In this document: positions 1 through 8,803 of the stretch, piece by piece
How positions within the stretch are numbered: the stretch's first letter is position 1
Layout of the letters: each line of letters begins with the position of its first letter
Assembly (NCBI GenBank): GCA_029862975.1
Contig: JAOTWP010000025.1
Coordinates: forward strand, 1 to 37,314
Direction of reading: 5' to 3'
Length of the DNA: 37,314 bases
From: Acidobacteriota bacterium
GTDB taxonomy: Bacteria > Acidobacteriota > Thermoanaerobaculia > Multivoradales > JAHEKO01
The notes under the pieces: model-generated
What the model saw: the letters and a program-made list of their open reading frames with translations, nothing else
Databases searched by the model: none
Told to the model about the DNA's origin: nothing
Translations under genes and position numbers: made by a program

Positions 1-1416
1 GCAGGCCAACCCCCGGCCGACGACGTGGCTCAGGTGGGGGAACTCCCGGCCGAAGGGGCGGGCCGTGCGCCCCTCGATGCCGGCGTGGCACTCCAGGCAG
101 GGCGTTTCGTACGGCGCCTCCGGCCAAGCCGTGCGGAAGCTCGCGAGCCCACGGGCGCCGCGCACCGAGTTGATCTCCTCGTGCGCCGCCCCCAGCAGGG
201 CCAGACTGTAGGGGACGTTGTGGATTCCACGGCCGCGCTCGACGAGCTCGAGGTTGGCCCGCGCGTCGGCCAGGGCTTCGGCGGCCGCGGGGCCGAGCTG
301 CCGCGCGGTGTCGTCGAGCTCGCGGCGCACCGCGGCTCGGCGCTCGGCGACGCTCTCGGACCAGGACGCAAAGAGGGTGCGGTACTCCGGACCGTGGCAG
401 CTCATGCACGACACGGCGCCCGCGGTGCTGGTCCCGGCCCCGTCGTGATCGAAATGGCACCCTTCGCACCGCACTCCGGCGCGGAACATCACGTCGGGCA
501 TCGGCGGCACGCCCTTGCCGGCGATGCCGGCGTAGAGATCGCGCTGCGGGGAATGGCGGCCGGCGTGGCAGGCCGCGCACTCGGACTGTGCGGCCTCCAG
601 GTGGCGGGGAGCGACGTGCTGGATCTCGAGGTGGCAGTTGGTGCACTCGACCTTGTGATCGGTGACGTGGGTCTGATGCAGCAGGTCGCCGTCCTCGTAC
701 TCCGCCAGTCGCGCCGGCTCGTTGTGACAGGTGAGGCACCTCTCCCGCGGCACGCCTCCCTCGGACGCCGCGGGAGGTGTGTGGCAGGAGACGCACTCCA
801 TCCCGAAGCGGGAGACCTCGCCGTGGTCGAACTCGAGACCCGCCGCGTCGACCACGCGGTCGGGAACCTGGTGACAGAGGGTGCACCGCGCCGTGCCCTC
901 CCCGGGTCGCTCGCCCTTGAAGTGGCACAGGATGCAGCTCGTCGTCGTCACGGTGATGTGGCTGCCTTGAACGATCTGCGAGTGGCAGGAGGTGCACTGC
1001 AGCCGCTTGCCCCGCCGCAGCTCGGAGAGATGCGGCCGGTGGTCGAAGAGCACGTCGCCGAAGAGCTCGCTGCCCGACAGCAGGCGGCGATCGTGGCATT
1101 CCAGGCACGCCGCGTCGTCGACCTCCGCCCACGGGTTGGTGCCGTACGTGCCGGTGAAGTAGCGCGCCACCATCGACAGCGCCTCGTACTTCTTCTCGAG
1201 CTCGGCCGTGATGCCGGGGGGGATGTGACAATCGACGCAGGCGATGTCCCCGTGGCTCGAGCTCACCCAGGAGTCGTAGTAGGGCTCCATGATGTGGCAC
1301 GAGCCGCAGAAGGTCGGCGTCGAGCTCACCTCGATGGCGCCGTAGGTGAGGACCAGCCCCAGACCCACGACCATGCCGACCACGTAGCCGGCGATCGTGA
1401 TCTTTCCGAACTTCAT
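1..1416 (-). CDS. NapC/NirT-like multiheme cytochrome c, 3' end cut by window edge
   Basis: This gene is absent from the ORF track because it has no stop inside the window. Reading the complement from ATG at 1416 gives 472 uninterrupted codons. The protein starts MKFGKITIAGYVVG, with one hydrophobic segment at residues 8-26 that is probably an uncleaved membrane anchor. The first heme motif, CGSCH, follows directly, as in NapC/NirT-type quinol dehydrogenases. I count 13 CXXCH motifs (CGSCH, CVDCH, CLECH, CTSCH, CILCH, CTLCH, CVSCH, CLTCH, CTNCH, CAACH, CEGCH, CMSCH, CLECH), and the last visible residues, GLAC, may open a fourteenth. The start overlaps the upstream cytochrome gene by ATGA, implying translational coupling. 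The inferred role is a membrane-tethered periplasmic electron carrier taking electrons from the Rieske/cytochrome b complex encoded upstream. The terminal acceptor is unknown. Confidence 0.9.
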   Translation of the reverse strand, partial: MKFGKITIAGYVVGMVVGLGLVLTYGAIEVSSTPTFCGSCHIMEPYYDSWVSSSHGDIACVDCHIPPGITAELEKKYEALSMVARYFTGTYGTNPWAEVDDAACLECHDRRLLSGSELFGDVLFDHRPHLSELRRGKRLQCTSCHSQIVQGSHITVTTTSCILCHFKGERPGEGTARCTLCHQVPDRVVDAAGLEFDHGEVSRFGMECVSCHTPPAASEGGVPRERCLTCHNEPARLAEYEDGDLLHQTHVTDHKVECTNCHLEIQHVAPRHLEAAQSECAACHAGRHSPQRDLYAGIAGKGVPPMPDVMFRAGVRCEGCHFDHDGAGTSTAGAVSCMSCHGPEYRTLFASWSESVAERRAAVRRELDDTARQLGPAAAEALADARANLELVERGRGIHNVPYSLALLGAAHEEINSVRGARGLASFRTAWPEAPYETPCLECHAGIEGRTARPFGREFPHLSHVVGRGLAC

Positions 1417-2615
1417 CGCCGGCCGCTCGCGCGGCCGAGTCGCCGCCTGTACCCGAACAGGATGACCAGGGTCATCAGGACGTAGAACCAGAAGATCGCC
1501 AGCCCGATGTGGGCGTTGGTGCGGTCCAGCTCGCTGTAGAGCTCGTGCTGGATCTCCTGCCCGATCGACCGCGCCCGGCGCGTCACCTCCTCGACCGGCT
1601 CCACCGAGACGGCGTGGACGATGGTCTGGGCTTCGGTGACGTAGGTACGCGCCTCGCCGAGGCGAGCGAGGTGGTCTTCGACGTCGAGAGGCACCTTCTC
1701 GGCCTCGAGCGTCAGGAGCTCCGCCCGATCGAGCTCCTCGCTCGCGGCACCGATCAGCGCGCGCACCTTGAGGCCGACCTGCACCGCCTCCGAGTCGCCT
1801 TCGTGACACTCGGCGCACAGGCTGCCGAGGTCGGCGTCGTCCAGCGGATGGATGGCGTGGTTCGAATGGCAGGACTCGCACTCGGGCAGATTCGCCGCCG
1901 CCAGGCCCGTGCCGTGCGGCCCGGCCAGAAACGCGACGCGCGCCTGCACGTGGCAGGTGCCGCAGACCTTGCCGACGTCGCCCACGCCGGGGGGCGTGGC
2001 GCCGTGCACGCCGTGGCAGTTGACGCAGGTCGGCGCCGCGACGTTGCCGGCCGCGACCGCTCTGCCGTGGACGCTCGACTCGTAGCGCTCCACGAGCTCG
2101 TGGTCGTGCCCGTAGCGCTCCATCAGGCTGCGATCGCCGTGGCAGCGGCCGCAGGTCGCGCCCAGATTGGCGGGGTTCGCCGGACTCCTCGGGTGGTCGG
2201 GCGCGCGGATGTCGTGCACGCCGTGGCAGTCGGTGCACACCGCGGCGCGCTCGTCACCACCGGCCACGCTGAGGCCGTGCTGCGACGTCTGGTACATCGC
2301 GTACTGATCCACCGGCAGGTTGTAGGGGCGCATCTGCTCGAGGTCGGCGTGGCACGCGGCGCAGGACTTCGGAACTCCGGTCCGGTCGGCCAGGCTCTGG
2401 AAGCCGCCCCGGTGCGCCGCCGCCACGTCGCGGCTCGCCGGATCGCCGCCGTGGCAGCCGGTGCAGCCGACGCCCTCGCTCGCGTGGATGCTCTCCGCGG
2501 CCAGCACCCGCTCCGCCGGGTGACAGAGCACGCAGGCCTCGTCCGCCGCGGCCGCACCCGGTGCCAGGAGCAGAAGCCACACCAACCGCCCGGGAGACGG
2601 AGATCGGACCCCCAT
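1413..2615 (-). CDS. nonaheme c-type cytochrome with C-terminal membrane anchor
   Basis: This 400-residue protein has a Sec signal peptide (MGVRSPSPGRLVWLLLLAPG, then AAAADEAC). It carries nine CXXCH motifs: CVLCH, CTGCH, CAACH, CTDCH, CGRCH, CVNCH, CGTCH, CESCH and CAECH. A Cys-free, probably helical stretch of about 90 residues follows, then a C-terminal transmembrane helix (IGLAIFWFYVLMTLVILFGYRRR). The periplasmic heme wire is thus tethered by its tail. The ORF track shows it fused to an upstream frame (1413-4133), but that extension is antisense-like read-through across cytochrome b. The true start at 2615 overlaps the cytochrome b stop (TGATG), and its end overlaps the next cytochrome by ATGA. 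It most likely replaces cytochrome c1 as electron acceptor of the Rieske/cytochrome b pair. Confidence 0.92.
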   Translation of the reverse strand: MGVRSPSPGRLVWLLLLAPGAAAADEACVLCHPAERVLAAESIHASEGVGCTGCHGGDPASRDVAAAHRGGFQSLADRTGVPKSCAACHADLEQMRPYNLPVDQYAMYQTSQHGLSVAGGDERAAVCTDCHGVHDIRAPDHPRSPANPANLGATCGRCHGDRSLMERYGHDHELVERYESSVHGRAVAAGNVAAPTCVNCHGVHGATPPGVGDVGKVCGTCHVQARVAFLAGPHGTGLAAANLPECESCHSNHAIHPLDDADLGSLCAECHEGDSEAVQVGLKVRALIGAASEELDRAELLTLEAEKVPLDVEDHLARLGEARTYVTEAQTIVHAVSVEPVEEVTRRARSIGQEIQHELYSELDRTNAHIGLAIFWFYVLMTLVILFGYRRRLGRASGRR

Positions 2616-3739
2616 CAGGCCACCTTCGTTCCATACAGGGTGAGAGCCAGCCAGACCGCCACGGCGACCCCGGCCAGCACCATCAGCAGGAGCCGCCCGC
2701 CGCGGCGCTCCAGCGAGCGAGCCCAAAAGGGCACGAGAACGAACGCCGTCGTCGCCGCGAGCAGCACCAGACCGGCCAGCCATCGCGGCAGCCAGCTCGC
2801 CGTGATCTCGAAGAACCCGAACGGCGCCAGCAGGTACCACGGGGGGTGGACGCCGGGGAGCGTGGCGTAGGGCTCGGCGCCGGCGGGCAGGCCGCGCGGC
2901 GCCAGGACCCCGAGGGTGACGAGCGCCGCGACCAGCACGGTCAGCAGGATGGCGAGGTTGACGACGTGCTGGCGGAAGGTCACCCCATCGTCGGAGGCGC
3001 TCGCGCGCACCTTCGACGGGTCGAGCCCGACGCGGCGGATCGAGGAGAAGTGCAGGTAGATCAGCGTCAGCATCGCGATGGGCAGCAGGACGACGTGGAA
3101 GATGTAGAACCGCAACAGCGTCAGCTCCGAGATGACCGCGCCTTCGGTGCCGCTCAGGAAGCTCACCAGCCCGCCGTAGAGGGGAATCGTCTGAACGACC
3201 TCCAGGGCTCGAACCCCGGACCAGTACGCCGTGCCCGTCCAGGGCAGGATCCGCCCGGTCAGCTCGGCGTGAAACGCGACGAGCAGCAGCAGAGAGGCGA
3301 AGACCCAGACCAGCTCGCGGGGAGCGCGATAGACCCGCTGCAGGAAGAACCGCAGGACCCTGAGCGCCAGGATGGCCAGGAGCAGCTGCGCTCCCCAGTA
3401 GTGGACCTGGTGCACGAAGCCCCCGAAGTGCACCTCGCTCAAGATCGTGGCGGCGCTCGCGTGAGCGCCTTCGGGGGTCGGCGAGTAGTAGAACGTCAGC
3501 AGTCCGCCGGTGAAGATCTCGACGCCGATCAGGACCACGGCCGCGAGACCCAGGACCCGAGGCCAGGCGGAGTACGAGGGCATCGGCCGCGCCATCGCCT
3601 CGGCCAGCGCCTCGCGTGGCGGCTTGCTGCTGTCGAGCTCCGCGTGGAAGAAGCCGTAGCTCACCAGGAGCGAGAAGATCTCGGTGAGCACGAGCCTCTC
3701 CGACAGCCAGTCGAGCCATCCCTTGCGCTGTGGGTTCAT
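2615..3739 (-). CDS. cytochrome b subunit of a bc-type quinol oxidoreductase
   Basis: This 374-residue membrane protein joins the b6-like four-helix heme domain to a C-terminal subunit-IV-like part. The family pattern is clear: HYWGAQ at about 113, TGRILPW at about 161, RFYIFH at 210-215, YLHF at 229 and a Qo-site motif PPWY at 299-302. Heme ligand positions by alignment with cytochrome b6 are H113 paired with H215 (Qo-side heme bL) and position 127 paired with H230 (Qi-side heme bH). Position 127 is Arg instead of His (nucleotides re-read and confirmed), so heme bH may be altered or missing. Menaquinol is the likely donor because the Qo motif is PPWY rather than PEWY, but that is an inference. 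The Rieske gene lies 21 bases upstream. The stop overlaps the next cytochrome start. Confidence 0.93.
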   Translation of the reverse strand: MNPQRKGWLDWLSERLVLTEIFSLLVSYGFFHAELDSSKPPREALAEAMARPMPSYSAWPRVLGLAAVVLIGVEIFTGGLLTFYYSPTPEGAHASAATILSEVHFGGFVHQVHYWGAQLLLAILALRVLRFFLQRVYRAPRELVWVFASLLLLVAFHAELTGRILPWTGTAYWSGVRALEVVQTIPLYGGLVSFLSGTEGAVISELTLLRFYIFHVVLLPIAMLTLIYLHFSSIRRVGLDPSKVRASASDDGVTFRQHVVNLAILLTVLVAALVTLGVLAPRGLPAGAEPYATLPGVHPPWYLLAPFGFFEITASWLPRWLAGLVLLAATTAFVLVPFWARSLERRGGRLLLMVLAGVAVAVWLALTLYGTKVA

Positions 3740-3760
3740 CCGGGTCTCCCGACGGTCCGA

Positions 3761-4222
3761 TTAGAGGTGAAGATAGACCTTTCCCAGACTGGTCTCGACG
3801 CGGTAGCGGGTCAGCGGGCGCGGCGGCGGGCCCTTGGTCACGTTGCCGCTGAGATCGAAAGCCCCGTTGTGGCAGGGACAGGCGAGGGCGCTCACGTCTT
3901 CGTCCCAGGTCAGCACGCAGCGCAGGTGGGTGCACACGCCCGACAGCCCCACGAACGTCGACTCGTCCGTGCGCACGACGAAGACCGGGTCGCGGCCGTG
4001 GCGAACCATCCTGGCGCGACCGACCGGCATCGACTCGAGGGGACCCAGCTCGATCACCCGCTGCGTCAAGCTGCGCTGCGAGCGGGGCGGCTTGAGGAAC
4101 GACGTCACGAGCCAGGCGAACCCCAGACCCCACAAAGAGAGGAATCCCCGCGCCAACCAGGTCAGGAGACGGCGCCGGTCCGGCGCGGACTCAGGCGGGT
4201 CGATGGTGCTCGGCTCGTTCAT
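3761..4222 (-). CDS. Rieske [2Fe-2S] protein of the bc-type complex
   Basis: This 153-residue Rieske subunit has a positively charged N-terminus with RRRLL before one hydrophobic segment (residues 25-43), compatible with a Tat-type signal anchor. The cluster-binding motifs are CTHLRC at 97-102 and CPCHNG at 115-120, giving the two Cys and two His ligands plus the two Cys of the stabilising disulfide. It passes electrons from quinol at the Qo site of the downstream cytochrome b to the multiheme cytochromes. It is the first gene of a four-gene minus-strand operon. It lies 82 bases downstream of the aldehyde dehydrogenase gene, with no clear promoter or terminator in that gap, so read-through from that gene is possible. 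Confidence 0.95.
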   Translation of the reverse strand: MNEPSTIDPPESAPDRRRLLTWLARGFLSLWGLGFAWLVTSFLKPPRSQRSLTQRVIELGPLESMPVGRARMVRHGRDPVFVVRTDESTFVGLSGVCTHLRCVLTWDEDVSALACPCHNGAFDLSGNVTKGPPPRPLTRYRVETSLGKVYLHL

Positions 4223-4304
4223 CGCGACTCCTTCGAGGCTACGCTACACGACGCCGCCGGACGGTCTGCCCACTCGCCGGGGTAGTGGCGGGCGACGGCG
4301 GTCC

Positions 4305-5792
4305 TCAGCCGGCGGCGCTCCCCAGGCACAGGTACTTGACCTCGAGGAACTCCTCGATGCCGAGCCGGGACCCCTCGCGTCCCAGGCCCGACTCCTTGAC
4401 GCCGCCGAAGGGCGCGACCTCGGTAGAGATCAACCCCTCGTTGACGCCCACCATTCCGTACTCGAGACCCTCGGCGACCCGCCAGATGCGGTCGGGATCG
4501 CGGGTGTAGAAGTAGGCCGCCAGCCCGTAGGGGGTGTCGTTGGCCAGCCGGATCGCCTCCTCCTCGGTCGCGAAGGGCACGAGGGGAGCGACCGGCCCGA
4601 AGATCTCCTCGTTGACCACTGCCATGCCCGGATCGACACCGGTGAGCACCGTCGGCTCGTAGAAGCTCCCCGCCGCCTCCCGGCGCGGGCCGCCGGTGAT
4701 GGCGCGGGCGCCGCCGGCCACGGCGGCGCGGACCAACGCGTCCACGTCGTGGGCGGCCTTTTCGGTGATCAGCGGCCCGATGGCGACGCCCTCGGCGCGC
4801 CCGTTGCCGACCGGGAGCGCGGCCGCGGCCGCGGCTAGGCGGCGCGCGAAGCGGTCGTAGATCCCCTCCTGCACGAGGAAGCGATTGGCGCAGATGCACG
4901 TCTGCCCCGCGTTGCGGTACTTCGAGGCCACCGCCCCGGCGACCGCGGCCTCGAGGTCGGCGTCGTCGAAGACGAGGAACGGCGCGTTGCCGCCGAGCTC
5001 GAGCGACAGCCTCTTCACCGTGCCGGCGCACTGCGCCATCAGGAGCTTGCCGACGGCCGTCGAGCCCGTGAACGAGAGCTTGCGCACGATCGGGCTCGAG
5101 GTCAGCGCGGCGCCGACCCGCGCCGCGTCGCTCGTGGTCACGACGTTCAAGACCCCGGCGGGGATCCCGGCCGCCGCGGCGAGCGCCGCCAGGGCGAGGG
5201 CCGAGAGCGGCGTCTCGGAGGCCGGCTTGACGACTGCGGTGCAGCCGGCCGCGAGCCCCGGAGCCACCTTGCGCGTGATCATCGCCACGGGGAAGTTCCA
5301 CGGCGTGATCGCCGCGAAGACGCCGACCGGCTGCCGGAGGACGACGATCCGCTTGCCCGGCAGGTGGCCGGGAACGACCTCGCCGTAGACCCGCTTGGCC
5401 TCCTCGGCGAACCACTCGACGAACGACGCCCCGTAGGCGACCTCGCCCCGCGCCTCGGCGAGCGGCTTGCCCTGCTCCAGCGTCATGAGCAGCGCCAGCT
5501 CCTCCTGGCGCTCGAGGATGAGCTCGTACCAGCGCCGCAGCACGGCCGCGCGCTGCTTGGCCGTCCGCGCCCGCCACCCGGGCAGCGCCCGCTCGGCGGC
5601 GGCGATCGCCTCCCGGGTGTCGGCGGCGTCCATGTCGGGCACCCGCGCGATCACCTCCCGCGAGGCCGGGTCGAGCACCTCGAACGTCCGCCCCGAGCCG
5701 GCCCCGACCCACTCGCCGCCGACGTGGGCCCGCTCCTTCAGGATGCCGGCGCGCGAGAGCTCCGCCGTGCCGCTCGCGATCGAGGGTTCCAT
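4305..5792 (-). CDS. gabD: succinate-semialdehyde dehydrogenase (NAD(P)+)
   Basis: This 495-residue aldehyde dehydrogenase has the usual length for GabD. Visible motifs are the PWNFP oxyanion region (about 164-168), VVKPASETP in the cofactor pocket (about 187-195), the general-base Glu in LSLELGGNAP (E265) and the catalytic Cys in GQTCICANR (C299). The CxC pair (C299/C301) is typical of succinate-semialdehyde dehydrogenases, where it forms a redox-sensitive disulfide. EVAPFGGVKESGLGREGS near the C-terminus is also GabD-like. The enzyme oxidises succinic semialdehyde to succinate in GABA and related catabolism. No GABA transaminase lies next to it, so the substrate could be another short semialdehyde. 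It diverges from the molybdenum hydroxylase operon across 174 bases. Confidence 0.9.
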   Translation of the reverse strand: MEPSIASGTAELSRAGILKERAHVGGEWVGAGSGRTFEVLDPASREVIARVPDMDAADTREAIAAAERALPGWRARTAKQRAAVLRRWYELILERQEELALLMTLEQGKPLAEARGEVAYGASFVEWFAEEAKRVYGEVVPGHLPGKRIVVLRQPVGVFAAITPWNFPVAMITRKVAPGLAAGCTAVVKPASETPLSALALAALAAAAGIPAGVLNVVTTSDAARVGAALTSSPIVRKLSFTGSTAVGKLLMAQCAGTVKRLSLELGGNAPFLVFDDADLEAAVAGAVASKYRNAGQTCICANRFLVQEGIYDRFARRLAAAAAALPVGNGRAEGVAIGPLITEKAAHDVDALVRAAVAGGARAITGGPRREAAGSFYEPTVLTGVDPGMAVVNEEIFGPVAPLVPFATEEEAIRLANDTPYGLAAYFYTRDPDRIWRVAEGLEYGMVGVNEGLISTEVAPFGGVKESGLGREGSRLGIEEFLEVKYLCLGSAAG

Positions 5793-5966
5793 CGCTCCAG
5801 TCTAGCTCCGGGAGCGCCTGCGAATCGAGCCGGCCCAAGCCCGCGCGGGGCGCCGCCGGGCGAACCGGGTGTATGATTCGCGGGTTCTCACCAACCCGGA
5901 AGCCTCGGCTGGCGGCCGACGCGGCCGTCGGCGCCGAGACTTCCAGCTCGCACGAGGAGGTGCCAG

Positions 5967-6452
5967 GTGGTGAAGGTCCCGGTCGCTGTCCGAGTCAACG
6001 GCCGCCTCTACGAAAGGGAGGTCGAGCCGCGGCTGCTCCTCGTCCACTTCCTGCGGGATCTGGACGGCCTCACCGGCACCAAGGTGGGGTGCGACACGAG
6101 CCAGTGCGGCTCCTGCACGGTGCTCCTCGACGGCATGACCGTCAAGTCCTGCACCTGCCTGGCGGTGCAGGCCGACGGCGCGGCGATCACGACGATCGAG
6201 GGGCTGGCGGCGGAGAACGGCGCTCTGCATCCCCTGCAGGAGGCCTTCTGGAACCAGCACGGGCTGCAGTGCGGATTCTGCACTCCCGGCATGATCTTCG
6301 CTGCGCACGAGATCCTGCGCACCAGCCCCGACCCCTCGGACGAGGAGATCCGGCACGGCCTCGAAGGCAACCTCTGCCGCTGCACCGGGTACCAGAACAT
6401 CGTGCGCTCCGTGCGCGCGGCAGCCGACGCGATGCAGGAGGGCGAGGGATGA
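5967..6452 (+). CDS. coxS: [2Fe-2S] small subunit of CO-dehydrogenase-like molybdenum hydroxylase
   Basis: This 161-residue protein of the xanthine oxidase/CoxS family has the plant-type ferredoxin cluster motif (CDTSQCGSC, then SCTC) in its N-terminal half. The second cluster in the C-terminal helical domain is seen as CGFCTPGM and CRCTGY. It carries electrons from the molybdenum site of the large subunit to FAD in the medium subunit. The start is one of two adjacent GTG codons (5967 or 5970). A strong Shine-Dalgarno AGGAGG at 5955-5960 suits either, and no ATG is suitably placed. It opens a five-gene operon, and its stop overlaps the large-subunit start by ATGA. Confidence 0.93.
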   Translation: MVKVPVAVRVNGRLYEREVEPRLLLVHFLRDLDGLTGTKVGCDTSQCGSCTVLLDGMTVKSCTCLAVQADGAAITTIEGLAAENGALHPLQEAFWNQHGLQCGFCTPGMIFAAHEILRTSPDPSDEEIRHGLEGNLCRCTGYQNIVRSVRAAADAMQEGEG

Positions 6453-8800
6453 GCGCCAAGATCTTCGGCTCGGGAATCCGCCGGCGCGAGGACCCGCGCC
6501 TCGTCACCGGCAGCGCCACCTACACCGACGACATCACGCTGCCCGGCATGGTCTACGCCGCCATGCTGCGCAGCCCGCACGCCCACGCGCGGATCCGGAG
6601 CATCGACACGGCCGCCGCCGCGGCCGCCCCCGGGGTCCTGGCCGTCTACACCGGGGCCGACACCGCGGAGGCCCTCGCGCCTGTGCCCACGGCCTGGCTG
6701 CTGCCGGATTCCGATCTCCAGGTCGCCGACTACCCGGCGATCGCCAGGGACACCGTCCGCTACGTCGGCGACATCGTCGCCGTCGTCGTCGCGGAGAGCC
6801 GCTACCAGGCCTACGACGCCGTCGACCTCGTCGCGGTCGACTACGAGCCGCTGCCGGCCGTCGTCGACCCCGAGCTGGCCTCGCGGCCCGGGGCGCCGCA
6901 GATCCACGACGGCATCGCCGGCAACCAGGCGCTGCACTGGACGGTGGCCGGCGGCGACGTCGAGGCGGCCTTCGCGAGCGCCGACGTCGTCGTCGAGGAG
7001 CGCATCGTCCAGCAGCGCCTCATCCCCAACGCCATGGAGACCCGCTCCGCCGTCGCCCGGTTCACCCGCGCCTCGGGCGAGCTGACCCTGTGGAACACGA
7101 CCCAGAACCCGCACATCGCGCGGTTCATCTGCTCCGCCGTCACGGGCGTCCCCGAGGACCGGCTGCGGGTGATCGCCCCCGAGGTCGGCGGCGGCTTCGG
7201 CAGCAAGATCGCCGTCTACCCCGCCGACTTCGTGACCGTCTTCTGCGCGATGCGGCTGGGGCGGCCCGTGAAATGGACGGAGACCCGCAGCGAGAACTAC
7301 CAGGCGACGACCCACGGCCGCGATCACGTCCAGCAGGTCGAGCTGGCGGCGACCCGCGACGGCCGCATCACGGGCCTGCGCTGCTCCGTGTGGGCCGGCC
7401 TCGGCGCCTACCTGTCGACGGCCGCGCCCGGCATTCCCACCATCCTGCACGGGCTCATGCTCTCGGGCGTCTACGACATCCCGGCCGTGAAGGAGGACGT
7501 CTACGGCATCTACACCAACGCCACCCCGGTGGAGGCCTACCGCGGCGCGGGGCGCCCCGAGGCGACCTTCATGCTCGAGCGCCTCGTCGACCGCCTGGCC
7601 GGCGAGCTCGGCCTCGACCCGGCCGAGGTGCGGCGCCGCAACCTGATCCCGCGGTTCGAGGACGGCCACCCCGTCGTCACCGGCCTCACCTACGACAGCG
7701 GCGACTACCCGGCGGCCCTCGAGAAGCTCCTCGCCCACGCCGGGTACGACCGGCTGCGCGCGGAGCAGGCGGCGGCCCGCGAGCGCGGCCGCCATCTCGG
7801 GATCGGGCTGGCGACCTACGTCGAGATCTGCGGCCTCGGACCGTCGCAGGTCGCCGGCGCGATCGGCTTCCAGGGCGGCCTGTGGGAGAGCGCTATCGTG
7901 CGCTTCCACCCCAGCGGCAAGGTGCACGTCTTCATCGGCGCCTCGCCGCACGGCCAGGGCGAGGAGACGACCTTCGCCCAGATCGTCGCCAGCGAGGTCG
8001 GGGTGTCGCCCGACGACGTCAAGGTCTTCCACGGCGACACCGACAACACGCCCATGGGCTGGGGCACCTACGGCAGCCGCACGACGGCGGTGGGCGGCGC
8101 GGCCCTGGCCCTGACGGCGCGCAAGATCAAGGAGAAGGCCAAGATTGTCGCCGCCCACCTGCTCGAGGCCGCGGTCGAGGACATGGACTACGAGGACGGC
8201 AACTTCTTCGTCAAGGGGTCGCCCGACCGCGGCAAGACGATCCAGGACATCGCCCTCATGGCCAACGTCTCCTGGAACATGCCGGAGGGGGTCGAGTCGG
8301 GGCTCGAGGCGAGCACCTTCTACGACCCTCCGAACTTCACGTTCCCCTTCGGCGCCCACCTGGCCGTCGTCGAGGTGCATCCCGAGACCGGCCAGGTGGA
8401 TCTCCTGCGCTACGTCGCCCTCGACGACTGCGGGCCGCAGATCAACCCGGTCATCGTCGCCGGCCAGGTCCACGGCGGCGTCGTGCAGGGCATCGGCCAG
8501 GCCCTGTGGGAAGAGGCGGTGTACGACGAGAGCGGCCAGCTCGTCAGCGGCACGATGCTCGACTACGCCCTGCCGCGCGCCGACCGCCTGCCCGAGATCG
8601 AGGTCCTGTCGACCGTGACGCCCTCGCCCCATCACCCGATCGGCGTCAAGGGCGTCGGCGAAGCCGGCACGATCGCCTCGACGGTGACGGTCTACAACGC
8701 GGTCATGGACGCGCTGCGGCCGTTCCGGGTCGGCGCCGTCACGATGCCCCTCACCCCGGAGCGCGTCTGGCGCGCAATTCAGGAAGCTCAAGGAGGCTGA
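6449..8800 (+). CDS. molybdopterin large subunit, form II CoxL-like
   Basis: This 783-residue protein is the molybdopterin cytosine dinucleotide-binding catalytic subunit of the xanthine dehydrogenase family. I start it at ATG 6449 ([15 protein letters not shown]), which overlaps coxS. The longer track ORF from 5873 runs antisense-like through coxS. The active-site loop reads AYRGAGR at 363-369. That is the form II signature; form I CO dehydrogenases have AYxCSFR with the Cys that binds Cu. Other family marks are [20 protein letters not shown] and the catalytic Glu in [10 protein letters not shown] near the C-terminus. The small-large-medium gene order also matches form II clusters. CO oxidation is therefore not assured; the substrate could be an aldehyde, purine or other N-heterocycle. 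Confidence 0.92.
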   Translation: MSAKIFGSGIRRREDPRLVTGSATYTDDITLPGMVYAAMLRSPHAHARIRSIDTAAAAAAPGVLAVYTGADTAEALAPVPTAWLLPDSDLQVADYPAIARDTVRYVGDIVAVVVAESRYQAYDAVDLVAVDYEPLPAVVDPELASRPGAPQIHDGIAGNQALHWTVAGGDVEAAFASADVVVEERIVQQRLIPNAMETRSAVARFTRASGELTLWNTTQNPHIARFICSAVTGVPEDRLRVIAPEVGGGFGSKIAVYPADFVTVFCAMRLGRPVKWTETRSENYQATTHGRDHVQQVELAATRDGRITGLRCSVWAGLGAYLSTAAPGIPTILHGLMLSGVYDIPAVKEDVYGIYTNATPVEAYRGAGRPEATFMLERLVDRLAGELGLDPAEVRRRNLIPRFEDGHPVVTGLTYDSGDYPAALEKLLAHAGYDRLRAEQAAARERGRHLGIGLATYVEICGLGPSQVAGAIGFQGGLWESAIVRFHPSGKVHVFIGASPHGQGEETTFAQIVASEVGVSPDDVKVFHGDTDNTPMGWGTYGSRTTAVGGAALALTARKIKEKAKIVAAHLLEAAVEDMDYEDGNFFVKGSPDRGKTIQDIALMANVSWNMPEGVESGLEASTFYDPPNFTFPFGAHLAVVEVHPETGQVDLLRYVALDDCGPQINPVIVAGQVHGGVVQGIGQALWEEAVYDESGQLVSGTMLDYALPRADRLPEIEVLSTVTPSPHHPIGVKGVGEAGTIASTVTVYNAVMDALRPFRVGAVTMPLTPERVWRAIQEAQGG

Positions 8801-8803
8801 GCC

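Noticed and set aside
1413-4133. One 906-residue minus ORF as a fused protein
   Set aside because: The first 505 or so residues are the wrong frame across cytochrome b and the Rieske gene. Only the last 400 residues are the real nonaheme cytochrome.
5872-5877. TATGAT as a -10 box for the molybdenum hydroxylase operon
   Set aside because: There is no acceptable -35 (GGCGCC at the right spacing) and the next candidates are no better; kept only as a note.
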